Source: Haliscomenobacter hydrossis DSM 1100 (GTDB taxonomy: Bacteria > Bacteroidota > Bacteroidia > Chitinophagales > Saprospiraceae). Taken from it: DNA of 64,000 nucleotides. Each line of letters opens with the position of its first letter. Within the stretch, counting starts at the first letter, position 1. Below the pieces are notes generated by a model. It searched no databases. It was not told where the DNA came from and was given only the letters and a program-made list of their open reading frames with translations. The position numbers and the translations under genes were made by a program. The stretch is from positions 5,643,001-5,707,000 of the forward strand of contig NC_015510.1 in NCBI RefSeq assembly GCF_000212735.1, given 5' to 3'. Positions 26,056 through 35,117 of the stretch are shown piece after piece.

Positions 26056-26910
26056 ATGGCCAAATCATTTTTCCCCACTGTACAATCTTATTACGAAGGA
26101 ACCCGCTGGGACTACCGCTGGGTATGGGGTGTACGCAACACGTATGCCCTGCATTTTGGCTACTACGACGAGCAGGCCACCCACCACCGGGCGGCAGTTG
26201 CCAATATGAACAAAGTGATGGCCGATTTGGTGAACATCCAACCGGGGGAAAGGGTGCTCGATGCGGGTTGTGGCGTAGGAGGATCCAGCATTTGGCTGGC
26301 GCAGCACGGCAATTGTGAAGTGGTAGGCATTACCCCCGTGGAAAGCCAGGTGAAAGACGCGCTCCGCAATGCCCGCAAAAAAAAGGTGCACGCACAAACC
26401 TCTTTCATCTTGGCTGATTACCGCAAAACGCCTTTTGAGGATGCCAGTTTTGATGTGGTTTGGGCTTTGGAAAGTGTATGCCATGCGGAGCAAAAACTGG
26501 ATTTTTACCGTGAAGCAGCACGTTTGTTGCGCCCCGGCGGCCGCCTGGTCATGGCGGACACCTTTAGAAAAGGAAGGCCATATGCTGAAGAAAATGAGTT
26601 TCAGTTGCGGCGTTGGCTCAATTGTTGGGCGATTCCGGATTTGGATAGCGCTGCTGAACATGAGGCCCATGCCCAGAAAGTGGGGCTGGTCGATTTTACT
26701 TTTCGCGACATTACCCCGCACACCATGCGCTCCATCCTCAACATCAAGGAACACGGCGACAAATGGCTCTGGGCTGCACTGGAGTTGAATAAACTTGGGA
26801 TTGTATCGGATGTGCAGGTGAGCAACATCTGGGGTACGATTCACCAGTTCAATGCCTTGCAGCAAGACTTATGGTGTTATGGCTTGTTGAGTGCGCGCAA
26901 GCCGGAGTAA
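26056..26910 (+). CDS. SAM-dependent methyltransferase, tocopherol/sterol-methyltransferase-like
   Basis: 284 residues. Class I motifs are present: motif I VLDAGCGVGGSSIWLA (about 73-88), then VVGITPVESQV (motif II area), FDVVWALESVCHA, and AARLLRPGGRLVMAD (motif III). The first 45 residues (SYYEGTRWDYRWVW, ALHFGYYDE) match the lid of gamma-tocopherol and sterol C-methyltransferases, which use SAM on amphipathic lipids. So a lipid-soluble small-molecule acceptor is likely, but none is identified. It has its own promoter. Confidence 0.87.
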   Translation: MAKSFFPTVQSYYEGTRWDYRWVWGVRNTYALHFGYYDEQATHHRAAVANMNKVMADLVNIQPGERVLDAGCGVGGSSIWLAQHGNCEVVGITPVESQVKDALRNARKKKVHAQTSFILADYRKTPFEDASFDVVWALESVCHAEQKLDFYREAARLLRPGGRLVMADTFRKGRPYAEENEFQLRRWLNCWAIPDLDSAAEHEAHAQKVGLVDFTFRDITPHTMRSILNIKEHGDKWLWAALELNKLGIVSDVQVSNIWGTIHQFNALQQDLWCYGLLSARKPE

Positions 26911-26956
26911 TCCATTAGACTTGAGGCGAGTTGCTTATCAAGCAATTGGTGATTTT

Positions 26957-27106
26957 CTTTTTTTGAGTTGAGCGTTCCGAATACATGACTTACGATTTTT
27001 GAAGTGAGCTACCGCAGCGACTTAGGCCAAGGTTGTGTCCAATTCGCTGCGGTAGCTCACTTCAAAACTCGGGTACTCATGTATTCGAAACTCGTAACTC
27101 AAAAAA
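26957..27106. repeat. 150-bp intergenic palindrome, GAAGTGAGCTACCGCAGCGA family
   Basis: The left arm starts TTTTTTGAGTTGAGCGTTCC, continues through GAATACATGACTTACGATTT and reaches GAAGTGAGCTACCGCAGCGA. The right arm is the reverse complement, TCGCTGCGGTAGCTCACTTC ... ACTCATGTATTCGAAACTCG. It lies between convergent genes (stops at 26910 and 27197). The remaining 27107-27196 is AT-rich with no gene. Confidence 0.85.
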
Positions 27107-27196
27107 GCCTTAAGCCAAAATTATCAGATATTGTATCAATTTATTGATAATCGAATTGCCTCGAGTCTTTTATACTTTATGAATACTATTGTTCTT

Positions 27197-29194
27197 TTAC
27201 CTCTGCCCCCCCACCAGCCGCAATACCGGAATATCAATCGCCAGCGTCGCTCCAATCCGGTATCCCCGCTGGTCATCCAGGGAAACCCCCAGGGTATTGA
27301 CTTTGCGCAAATTTGGCCCCAATTGCCCACCAATGCTAAAGCTAAGTGGCGCAGCCTTTGAAAAACCAAAAACCAGGTAAGCCCCCGGCGCGATGATGTT
27401 GCTCCATTTGAGCTGCGGCACATCGGCAGCCTGGGTATCTCCCAGGCGGAAGGCCGCCAAAGCACCCACGTCCAGCAGCGGAAAAAAGAACCCCGTACTG
27501 GCATTGCCTTTTTTGTTGCCAAAACTCAGGTCAAAACCCAGTGGTGCCCAGGGTGCCAACAAACCTTTGGCTTCGCGTTGTTCACCAATGCCCTGGCCCA
27601 AGAACTCCACCCCCGAGCTGATGCCACCGTAGGCATTGATCATCAGGGAAAAGGAACTACTTTTTTTCATGGCCGCGCTGCCGGGAGGCAAGGCGATGCG
27701 CTCGATGGCATAGGCCACTTCATCGGAGTTTTGGGCTTCGGCCACGGCGGCCATAAAACTCCCATAGCGCCAAAAATAGGAAGAAAAGGATACCGTTTCG
27801 GCGACGGGTTTACCTGCTTTGAGGCTCTTGCGTTTGTTGGTCAACAACTTCCAGGACAAGGTATCCACCACGTTGCCCACATTGATCACCGCCGAACCAT
27901 AGGCTTTGCTGCGCAAATGCATGTTGAGTTCGGTAAGCTGGCGGATGACGAAAAAAAGCTTGTTTTCCTCGTTCATTTTGGGGCCGGCAATCAGGTTTTT
28001 GATTTTCATGCCCGCCTGAAAAGCGCCAAAAGCAGCGTCGAACAAGCGGTAATAAGTCGCCATTTTGCTCTGATCCTGAGGGTTCAGCGCATTCACTTCC
28101 TTCATGCTGAATTGGGTTTGGCGCAGGTCCGATACCAGGTCATTGAGGGCGGTTTTGAATTGCTCCAGTTTTGGTGCTTCGGATTTAACCTCGTTCAGGA
28201 TTTCGCGAAAAGGAACAGGTTGTGCGTTGTTGCGCGCAAAATTGATGTGGATGCCTTGCTGGTACAACAGGCCCAAAATCAAATCTCTAGCGACAGGATC
28301 ATTGAGGGCGCGGTACAATTTAGCGGGCGCGATCCAAATGTTTTCAGGTGAATCATCCTCCGAGCGCAGGGTATTGGCATCTGGTGCGACCTGCACCGCT
28401 TGTACCAAGAGTTGGGTGGTACGAAAGGCCGCCGAAAGATTGGCCACTTTGCGGTATTCAAGGGTATCTCCACTGATTTCACGGAGTTTACTGAACATCT
28501 GGGTTTGGTCGGAAGCCAGATAATCCAGTGATTCTTTGACGCCAAAACCATCCAGAAACATTTGCGAAACCTGTAAAAGATCGGCCATCCACAATCTTTC
28601 GCCAGCACGCAATCGCGAGCGGTCGGCTACGACCAATTCGCGCAACCCCGTGGGCATGCGCTCCAGGTCTTTGATGAAATGTACCCGCAGGTCATCGATG
28701 TATTTGTCAAAAAAGTAAATATCGGTGTCGATGCGCCGCAGCAAAAGGCCAGTGGCGGGGAAAAGGGTATCCAGTACCGGGAGATTGTCGAGGTCGGATT
28801 TGAAACGCCGAAAAAAGGCATTGGTCAATTCCTGCTTGGTCCGGGTAGCGATGAATTTGGCCAAACCATCGGCAAAATAAGTGACGAACGAAGAGGGTGC
28901 ACCAGCCGCACCAGCGGCAGCGTCACCCAAAACGCGGATGTCGGCATTGGGTACCCGTTCGGTAGAGAAGAAAATATTGTCTTCGTAAGCCAACTCCATA
29001 TTGGGTTCAGTGGTATAACGGGCCAGAATATTGGCTACCTTTTGGGCATCTTCCGGAGGGATATTCAATAAAGAAAGCCGATTGCCACTGGGTGCAAAAT
29101 AGGGTTTGAGGGCCAGTGCATCGTCAATCAACGATTGCGCAGCGGCAAAATAAAGGGAAAGGCATCCTAAAAGAACTAAGCTTAGTTGTTTCAT
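27197..29194 (-). CDS. Secreted/outer-membrane protein of unknown function, partner of the subtilase
   Basis: 665 residues. A signal peptide (MKQLSLVLLGCLSLYFAAAQ) is followed by a long, mostly alpha-helical part (about 25-500). The last about 140 residues alternate polar and hydrophobic residues in strand-like runs (SFSLMINAYGGISSGVEF, GFFFPLLDVGALAAF, PLSFSIGGQLGPNLRK, GYRIGATLAIDIPVLRLV), suggesting a small outer-membrane barrel or beta domain. I recognise no family. It starts 12 bp after the stop of the signal-less subtilase, so the two are one operon. The protease may process, or be guarded by, this protein, but that is speculation. Confidence 0.75.
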   Translation of the reverse strand: MKQLSLVLLGCLSLYFAAAQSLIDDALALKPYFAPSGNRLSLLNIPPEDAQKVANILARYTTEPNMELAYEDNIFFSTERVPNADIRVLGDAAAGAAGAPSSFVTYFADGLAKFIATRTKQELTNAFFRRFKSDLDNLPVLDTLFPATGLLLRRIDTDIYFFDKYIDDLRVHFIKDLERMPTGLRELVVADRSRLRAGERLWMADLLQVSQMFLDGFGVKESLDYLASDQTQMFSKLREISGDTLEYRKVANLSAAFRTTQLLVQAVQVAPDANTLRSEDDSPENIWIAPAKLYRALNDPVARDLILGLLYQQGIHINFARNNAQPVPFREILNEVKSEAPKLEQFKTALNDLVSDLRQTQFSMKEVNALNPQDQSKMATYYRLFDAAFGAFQAGMKIKNLIAGPKMNEENKLFFVIRQLTELNMHLRSKAYGSAVINVGNVVDTLSWKLLTNKRKSLKAGKPVAETVSFSSYFWRYGSFMAAVAEAQNSDEVAYAIERIALPPGSAAMKKSSSFSLMINAYGGISSGVEFLGQGIGEQREAKGLLAPWAPLGFDLSFGNKKGNASTGFFFPLLDVGALAAFRLGDTQAADVPQLKWSNIIAPGAYLVFGFSKAAPLSFSIGGQLGPNLRKVNTLGVSLDDQRGYRIGATLAIDIPVLRLVGGQR

Positions 29195-29206
29195 CGGTTT
29201 AGATTT

Positions 29207-30148
29207 TTAGGAAAGCTGGTTGTGTAACAAGTTCAGGTTGGGCTGAGCGCCTACGGAGTCAACGGGTTTGCTAACCGTTTTGAGCAAGTCCAACATTTCG
29301 CTGCGACTGCGTGGCTTGTAGTTTTCCTTTTCCGTTGCTTTGAGCTGAGCCAATGCCAATGCCGCCACTCCGGCGGTGGCATAAGTGGCAAAACTGGTGG
29401 ACACATCCACGGTTTCAGGTTCACCCGCTTCATTGCAGATGACGGGTTTAAAACTGTCCCAAAAGAACTGGATGCCCGTGTCCTTGATGAGCTTGTCAAA
29501 TATATCAACTTCTGGTACATAGCCGCAGTTGATGCTTTGGGGGTTCCAGGTCGGGAAATATTTTGCCGATAAAGCCTCTCCCTCTACAAACACGTGGTAG
29601 TTTTTTATCGAAGAAAACAGTAGTGCCTTACTGCCAGAAAGCGTATTGATGGTCTGGTCTGCTAGGTCTTTGCTGATGTTAAAATCTTTCAGTTTCATGC
29701 GGCTATAGGTCAGTGCCGCCACGGCTAAATCGACATTTAAGCCCTTGGCAATTTTTAACCCATTCAAAAAGTCCGGTGCCTGGAACAGTTCAAACGGAGT
29801 TCCGGGGGCTTTGCGGGAGATTTTGATGACAAAAATTTCAGCCAAAGGGGCGATGCCTTTGAATACCCCGTCTTTTACCCCACTGATGATGCTCAAACAA
29901 GGAGTACCATGGTCGGTATTCTCGGTCTTTTGTTCCGAAACGTCATCATTGCCGCCAAAAAGCAAACGGTCGCCCGGCAAAGTGGCATTGTATCGGTGCC
30001 CCACTGCGGTACCAAAATGTTTAAAAGCGGGATGGCTGAGGTTGAGTCCGCTGTCGAGTACGGCAATTTTCACACCTTTGCCCTGGGTAGCGAGCCATTC
30101 TGGGGGGAGGGTAGACTTGAGTTGTTCCTGCCAATCGAATTGAGCCAT
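29207..30148 (-). CDS. S8 subtilisin-like serine peptidase without signal peptide
   Basis: 313 residues. The triad is readable: Asp32 in IAVLDSGLNLSHP, His80 in NTDHGTPCLSIISG, and Ser252 in VSTSFATYATAGVAAL (the family consensus is GTSxATP). There is no signal peptide and no propeptide; the protein starts about 25 residues before the first strand, which suggests cytoplasmic action. The segment between His and Ser is divergent, and the usual oxyanion Asn context is absent, with Asn183 (SSIKNYH) the best candidate. It overlaps no other gene and is followed after 12 bp by the 665-residue secreted protein. TTTTAGG heptamers lie just upstream. Confidence 0.88.
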   Translation of the reverse strand: MAQFDWQEQLKSTLPPEWLATQGKGVKIAVLDSGLNLSHPAFKHFGTAVGHRYNATLPGDRLLFGGNDDVSEQKTENTDHGTPCLSIISGVKDGVFKGIAPLAEIFVIKISRKAPGTPFELFQAPDFLNGLKIAKGLNVDLAVAALTYSRMKLKDFNISKDLADQTINTLSGSKALLFSSIKNYHVFVEGEALSAKYFPTWNPQSINCGYVPEVDIFDKLIKDTGIQFFWDSFKPVICNEAGEPETVDVSTSFATYATAGVAALALAQLKATEKENYKPRSRSEMLDLLKTVSKPVDSVGAQPNLNLLHNQLS

Positions 30149-30161
30149 GTTCTTGTTAAGG

Positions 30162-30196
30162 TTTTAAGTTTTAGGTTTTAGGTTTTAGGTTTTAGG
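30162..30196. repeat. Heptamer tandem repeat (TTTTAGG), five units
   Basis: TTTTAAG followed by four perfect TTTTAGG copies and GGTTGAA, 14 bp upstream of the subtilase ATG. There is no palindromic partner, unlike the other repeat elements. Copy-number change would alter the leader of the protease operon. Confidence 0.85.
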
Positions 30197-30301
30197 GTTG
30201 AATCACCCTATGTTCATTACGTTATACGCCTAATTTGGTTGCAGATATAATGCGATTTTACGACAAAAGCAAGGTTAATCTAACGCTTTTGTGGCTATTC
30301 T

Positions 30302-30309
30302 TAACTTTG
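30302..30309 (+). promoter_or_regulatory. Candidate -7 element of the TauE/SafE gene
   Basis: TAACTTTG fits TAnnTTTG, 24 bp before the ATG at 30333. No TTTG is seen at -33, so the call is tentative. Confidence 0.4.
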
Positions 30310-30332
30310 CAGCCTAAAATGGACAAGAAAGG

Positions 30333-31094
30333 ATGATTTATGCCTGTTTAGCAGCCTTGATGGCGGGTTTTGTGGATGCCATTGTTGGGGGTGGCGGCTT
30401 GATTCAGGCTCCTGCGATGTTCATTCTATTTCCTCAGTTTTCGGTACCCCGCATCATTGGAACCAATCGGTTTGCTTCGTTTATGGGTACTGCGGTTGCA
30501 GCCTGGCAATATTCCCGCAAAGTGGAGATTCCCTGGCGGACGGTATTGTACGGTGGGGTAGGAGCAGGAGCCATGTCGTTTTTGGGTGCCCGTTTTTCCA
30601 GCCTGATCAGCCCGGAGGTATTGAAACCGATCATTTTGGTGCTGATGGTGGCCATTGCGGTGTACACCTACCTCAAGAAGAATTTGGGGCACGAGGAGCA
30701 GTTTCGGGTTGCGGTACATTTGATTCCCTGGGTTGGCTTGCTGGTGGGTATGATTTGTGGTTTTTACAATGGTTTTGTTGGGCCAGGTACGGGAAGTTTG
30801 TTGGTCTTTGGTTTCGTCAGTTTAATTGGGTACAATTTTTTGATGGGCTCGGCCATTTCCAAGTTCATCAATGTGGTTGCCGATGTTTTTTCTTTGATTT
30901 TCTTCCTGGCTCAAGGTTACGTCAGTTTTGAAATTGCCATTCCCATGATGATTTGTAACATGATTGGTTCCTATCTAGGCAGCCGGACGGCAATTTTGCG
31001 GGGCAATGGCTTTGTGCGGCTGTTTTTTCTGTGTGTGATCGGCTCTTTGCTGCTGCGCTTTGGCTGGGATGTGTATTGGGAGTTGCAGCAATAA
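30333..31094 (+). CDS. TauE/SafE family sulfite-exporter-like permease
   Basis: 253 residues with about eight membrane helices in two related halves. AGFVDAIVGGGGLIQAPAMF (about 10-29) and its second-half counterpart GMICGFYNGFVGPGTGSLLV carry the family's Gly-rich re-entrant motif. The family moves sulfite, sulfoacetate or similar organosulfur anions across the inner membrane. There is no sulfur gene next door, so the substrate is open. The start ATG 30333 is preceded by AAGAAAGG, a fair ribosome site. The palindrome begins right after the stop. Confidence 0.9.
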   Translation: MIYACLAALMAGFVDAIVGGGGLIQAPAMFILFPQFSVPRIIGTNRFASFMGTAVAAWQYSRKVEIPWRTVLYGGVGAGAMSFLGARFSSLISPEVLKPIILVLMVAIAVYTYLKKNLGHEEQFRVAVHLIPWVGLLVGMICGFYNGFVGPGTGSLLVFGFVSLIGYNFLMGSAISKFINVVADVFSLIFFLAQGYVSFEIAIPMMICNMIGSYLGSRTAILRGNGFVRLFFLCVIGSLLLRFGWDVYWELQQ

Positions 31095-31188
31095 ATCGAA
31101 TGACGAGTTTTTCGAATGACGAGTGACGAATAATCGCCAGCGTGTGGCCTGATTCGTCATTCGTCATTCGAAATATTCGTCATTCATC
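31095..31188. repeat. Intergenic palindrome, GAATGACGA-word family
   Basis: The left arm is ATCGAATGACGAGTTTTTCG with GAATGACGAGTGACGAAT, and the right arm is ATTCGTCATTCGTCATTCG followed by AATATTCGTCATTC. It fills precisely the gap between the stops of two convergent genes (31094, 31189). The same words occur at 50037-50146 and 50651-50758. Confidence 0.9.
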
Positions 31189-33603
31189 CTACCACTCCAG
31201 CGCCTTCACGCCCAGGTATTTCCCCAATTTGGTCCACTCCGACCACCAAATGACCGAATAGTGCATGCGTTTCATTTGTCGGGAAGCGGAAAAATACAGG
31301 TTTTGGCTTTTCCAAGTATTCAATTCGATTTCAAGTTCTTTCAGGCATTCCATGGCCTGGTTCAGGACCCGCAAACGCTCCAATGCCTTTTCCTTTTCCT
31401 GCAAAACGAGTTGCAACTCGTGGTACACCCTTTCGCTGATGGTGAGCCGCAAGCTGGACTTATTCGTGAATTTGACCCCCCATTTTTTAAACTCCCGAAT
31501 CAGGCGTTTCAAGGTGCGGATGTTAATGGTGTTGCCATTGAAAAACATATCAGACAGGTCGTGGTTGAGGATAAACTTGACCGCGCTCAGGTACGTTTCG
31601 GGCACAGGAATATTGCTCAATTGAATGCCCGTCATCAATTGGTAGTTGTCGTTGTAAATTTCGCGGAACACCGTTTCCGTGGCGTGGAGACTGCGCTCAG
31701 ATATTTCACCCAAAATCTTGCGCTTTTCATCGTTGAACAAGTGCCAGTAGGTAAAACGATCGGAACCAAAATAGTCCTGCATGACGCCCACTACCGCCCC
31801 CAGATCGGTTTGGTTAAAAGCGGGTAACAATTTTTCGCCCATGGCATCAAAATCTGCTTTGGGCATATCCACCGAAATGTGTCCAATGATGTTTTGTTGC
31901 CCCAGGTAAAGCACCGCAAAACTGAAAGGTTTTTCGGATAAGGTCACTTTTGAACGCACGGTGGTCCGCCCAAAAGCAATCTTCTGGTTGCCTCCCTCAA
32001 AGCGTTGAAACTCTTCACTGGTCATCAGGTAGTTGAAAATTTCCAGCTTTTCCGGATACTCTTCAAAGAGGGAGGACGCCGCATAGTGCATGCCTACCCG
32101 CGCCAGATCGACCCGCGCCGGAATCACGTTTTTTCGGTAACTGCTGGCACCGTTTTCATAAAAATTGCTAGGGGCTTTTTCCAGGCGAATTAAAAATTCC
32201 TCATGCAATTCTATACCCGCAACTTGTTCGGCGTAATGAATGGCGCGATTGGCGTACTGCAAAATCTGATCGGTTTCCAATCCCGAAATTTCATCAAAAA
32301 ACCAGCCACAACTGGTGAACATCTGCATGGCCTGGCGCTGCATTTCCATCAGGCGCAACAGCAAAATTTCTTCACTTTCGCTCAGGTTTTTGCTGGCATG
32401 CCCTTTAAAGAATTTTTGCAATACCTCCTCATTGCCGCGCTGTAGCACCACCTGCACATAATCATTGCGGGCAGCCCAGGGATCTTTCAGCAAGCTGGCG
32501 GCTTTACTTTCATAAATGGGGATCAGCTTGTCGCGCAACCAGTTCAAGGTATCGCGCAAGGGGCCACGCCAATTTTGGTTCCAATCGGGACGCCCGCCAG
32601 TATTGCAGCCACAATTGCTGCGCCAGCGCTCAATGCCGTGTACACAACTCCAGGAACTGTTTTCGTGGATTTGTGCTTCCCATTGGGGCGGGTATTTGGC
32701 CAGGAAGGCGCTGTAATTGGTGACCTGGATATCGGTATTTTTGTCCAAGTGGTCGAGGCAGGCCGCCAGGGCCATCTCGCCATAACGGTGGTGGTGTCCG
32801 TAGCTCTCTCCATCGGTGGCCACGTGGATGAGTTGGGGTGTTTCGATGTTTTCAAACGAGCCCGACAGGGAGTTGGCAAAGTTGATGCCATCGTTGAGTA
32901 AACCTTTGAACGCCACATCCTGGGCAACGCCCCCGTGGTAAAAAAACAAATTGATGCTTTTGCCAGAGGGCAGTTTGCACAAATAAGCCCGCCGGGGGTC
33001 AATGCTGTCGGAGGGGATATTTTCCCAGACTTCGGCCCCTAACTTGCGGATGGCCTTACCTTGGCGGGGAGCCAGTACCGTAAATTTGATGTCATTTTCG
33101 GCCAATACTTCCAGCGTTTCCGTATCCGCAGCCGTTTCGGCCAGCCACATGCCTTCGGGTTTGCGGCCAAAACGGTATTCAAAATCGCGGATACCCCAGA
33201 TGACCTGGGTTTCTTTGTCGCGGCGATTGGCCAGGGGCAAAATCAGGTGTCCATACGCTTGCGCCATCGCCGAGCCTCGGCCTCCCAACAACAACCTGCT
33301 CTCTTTATCCGCATTGATGATGGCCTGGTACGTGGCGGGATCGGCTTTTTCCATCCAGGAGAGTAGGGTAGGGCCAAAATTGAAGCTGATCCGGGAATAA
33401 TTGTTGATGATGTTGATGATCTGATGCTCGTTGTCCATCAAACGAGCCGAAGTGTTTGGCGCGTAGCACTCAAAATTGATCCGCTCGTTCCAATCGTGAA
33501 AAGGCGCAGCGGAGTCTTGTGATTCCACACTTTCCAACCAGGCATTTTCACGCGGTGGCTGGTAAAAATGGCCGTGGATGCACACGTATTTTTCTTTTTT
33601 CAT
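31189..33603 (-). CDS. Glycoside hydrolase family 57-like protein with DUF3536
   Basis: 804 residues without a signal peptide. The N-terminus (YVCIHGHFYQPPRENAWLE) with HFYQPPRE is the GH57 first motif. GIRDFEYRFGRKPEGMWLAETA carries the likely catalytic Glu region (MWLAE), and HVATDGESYGHHHRYGEMAL holds the acid/base Asp-Gly-Glu-Ser stretch. The remaining about 450 residues are helical and match the DUF3536 extension as I recall it. GH57 enzymes are alpha-glucan amylases or branching enzymes. The role here is probably intracellular glycogen or maltodextrin processing, with low certainty about the reaction. Confidence 0.85.
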   Translation of the reverse strand: MKKEKYVCIHGHFYQPPRENAWLESVESQDSAAPFHDWNERINFECYAPNTSARLMDNEHQIINIINNYSRISFNFGPTLLSWMEKADPATYQAIINADKESRLLLGGRGSAMAQAYGHLILPLANRRDKETQVIWGIRDFEYRFGRKPEGMWLAETAADTETLEVLAENDIKFTVLAPRQGKAIRKLGAEVWENIPSDSIDPRRAYLCKLPSGKSINLFFYHGGVAQDVAFKGLLNDGINFANSLSGSFENIETPQLIHVATDGESYGHHHRYGEMALAACLDHLDKNTDIQVTNYSAFLAKYPPQWEAQIHENSSWSCVHGIERWRSNCGCNTGGRPDWNQNWRGPLRDTLNWLRDKLIPIYESKAASLLKDPWAARNDYVQVVLQRGNEEVLQKFFKGHASKNLSESEEILLLRLMEMQRQAMQMFTSCGWFFDEISGLETDQILQYANRAIHYAEQVAGIELHEEFLIRLEKAPSNFYENGASSYRKNVIPARVDLARVGMHYAASSLFEEYPEKLEIFNYLMTSEEFQRFEGGNQKIAFGRTTVRSKVTLSEKPFSFAVLYLGQQNIIGHISVDMPKADFDAMGEKLLPAFNQTDLGAVVGVMQDYFGSDRFTYWHLFNDEKRKILGEISERSLHATETVFREIYNDNYQLMTGIQLSNIPVPETYLSAVKFILNHDLSDMFFNGNTINIRTLKRLIREFKKWGVKFTNKSSLRLTISERVYHELQLVLQEKEKALERLRVLNQAMECLKELEIELNTWKSQNLYFSASRQMKRMHYSVIWWSEWTKLGKYLGVKALEW

Positions 33604-33639
33604 CGCTTTGTTTGGGTCGAATACAAGGCAAATTGTAAA

Positions 33640-33793
33640 AGTTTAGCACCCCGCCTACTGCGGATTTTTTTTCACCACAGATTCCACAGATTTTCACAGA
33701 TTTTATGAATATGACAAGAAATCTGTGAAAATCTGTGGAATCCGTGGTGAAATCATCTTTATCAATTTCCGCCGCAGGCGGGGTGCTAAAGTT
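33640..33793. repeat. Intergenic palindrome, CACAGATTCCACAGATTTTC family
   Basis: Outer arms pair GTTTAGCACCCCGCC with GGCGGGGTGCTAAAGT. Inner arms pair TTTCACCACAGATTCCACAG with CTGTGGAATCCGTGGTGAAA, and the core pairs TTTCACAGATTT with AAATCTGTGAAA. The outer CCGCCGCAGGCG word is shared with 15940-16089. Confidence 0.9.
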
Positions 33794-33835
33794 ATACGGC
33801 AAGTTTACGGAAAGATTGGGAGAAAAAGGAGAAAG

Positions 33836-33978
33836 GGGCGACTTAGGAATGATGAAAAAATAACTACCACCTTTTCACTTTGCTCTTTTGTGTTTATTCA
33901 TCCTATCTTTTCCGTCCCTAAGCACAAAATAGCTGCGTCTAAAGGTGTCATTTATTTTTTCATCGTTCCTAAGTCGCC
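33836..33978. repeat. Inverted repeat overlapping the 3' end of the AraC-type gene
   Basis: The 27-bp arm at 33836-33862 (GCGACTTAGGAATGATGAAA...) pairs with 33952-33978, differing at one position. The right arm contains the last codons and the stop of the regulator gene. The stretch between them (33863-33951) and the rest of the gap hold no other gene. Confidence 0.8.
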
Positions 33979-35040
33979 CATCCTCCTGAACGCCGAAGGC
34001 GTAACCCCCATTACCTTCTTAAAAGCAACATTAAACACCGACAAGGTATTGAAGCCACTATCAAACGCCACCGCAGCAATTTTCAAGTGCGTGCATTGCG
34101 GGTCGAGCAACAAGTAACAAGCATATTCCACCCGGTGCCGGTTCAGCCAATCGGAAAAATTGCTGCCCTCATAAGTGTTGATGTAATGCGAAAGGGCATG
34201 GGGGCTGATGTCCAGTTGTTGCGCCAGCTTGTCCAAGGTCAATTCGGGATTCAGAAAAACACCTTTCTCCGCTAGCAGTTTTTGTAGATTCTCCCGAATT
34301 TGCGGGATCTTTTCTGATTTTAGTACACTCACTTTGTTCCCTTCCAAGCCGTATCCTTTTTGGAGCAGGGCACTGTTTTTGATAAAAAAAGCCAAAATCG
34401 CATACACAATGATGGTGTAAAACAGCGGGCAAAAAATGACACAAAGCAGCTTGGCGTTGTTGAAACTGTAGCCCAGAATCAACACGCTCAAAAAGAACAA
34501 CAACCCGAACATCCACTGCTGTACTTTGCGGGTATCGATTCCTTCCGCACGCTTTTTGGCAAGCTCGGACAGAAATAGCCGATAACCGTACACCAGGTAC
34601 AGGATCCAATGCAGCAAAGTCAATTGATTGATCAGGAACCAGCCATCGTTAAACGGCTCAAAAAAGGGGGCGGGTGAAAAAACACGGCGGCCAAGCAGAC
34701 TCAAACCCAGCAAAACCAGCGCGGGAATCAGGTGCAAACGAAAAAAAGCCCGAGCTGGGGGCGTTTTGAACACCGAAAGCACATACACGACAAAAGATGG
34801 CCCCAAGCACAAGTTGAGCACCAAACCCCAATCCGCCCAATCCGCCAGAGGGCTCCGGTAAAAATAATGAACGGTGGTAATGGCAAAACGCAAGCTGAGC
34901 AGGAAAATAAACCAGCCCAGGTAACGATTGGAATCTTGGGGCACACTGCGTGCTTGACGCAGCAAATATCCGCCAAATAAAAGCCCGTTGGCGATGCCCA
35001 AACTTGCAAATGCGGCGAATAAACTGTCGAATTGATACAT
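33952..35040 (-). CDS. Membrane-bound AraC-family transcriptional regulator
   Basis: 362 residues. About seven membrane helices (1-235, starting ASLGIANGLLFGGYLL) are followed by an AraC-type DNA-binding domain with two helix-turn-helix units (about 262-355): LTLDKLAQQLDISPHALSHY, then LKIAAVAFDSGFNTLSVFNV with FKKVMGVTPSAFRR. This layout is frequent in Bacteroidota and senses membrane or extracellular cues. No target is obvious; the divergent beta-propeller gene 35118 could be controlled by it. The last nine or so codons lie in an inverted-repeat arm, so the extreme C-terminus (DLGTMKK) may be repeat-derived. Confidence 0.88.
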   Translation of the reverse strand: MYQFDSLFAAFASLGIANGLLFGGYLLRQARSVPQDSNRYLGWFIFLLSLRFAITTVHYFYRSPLADWADWGLVLNLCLGPSFVVYVLSVFKTPPARAFFRLHLIPALVLLGLSLLGRRVFSPAPFFEPFNDGWFLINQLTLLHWILYLVYGYRLFLSELAKKRAEGIDTRKVQQWMFGLLFFLSVLILGYSFNNAKLLCVIFCPLFYTIIVYAILAFFIKNSALLQKGYGLEGNKVSVLKSEKIPQIRENLQKLLAEKGVFLNPELTLDKLAQQLDISPHALSHYINTYEGSNFSDWLNRHRVEYACYLLLDPQCTHLKIAAVAFDSGFNTLSVFNVAFKKVMGVTPSAFRRMGDLGTMKK

Positions 35041-35117
35041 GTTTACTGATGGATTTATAAATCAGGTAGACCGATTGGCGGCCAAGTGTCATTTTTGCAA
35101 AAAATCAATCAACGACC

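Noticed and set aside
26065-26865. 266-codon minus-strand frame
   Set aside because: Antisense to the methyltransferase, whose motifs are intact.
27578-28351. 257-codon plus-strand frame
   Set aside because: Antisense to the 665-residue secreted protein, which has a signal peptide and sits in an operon.
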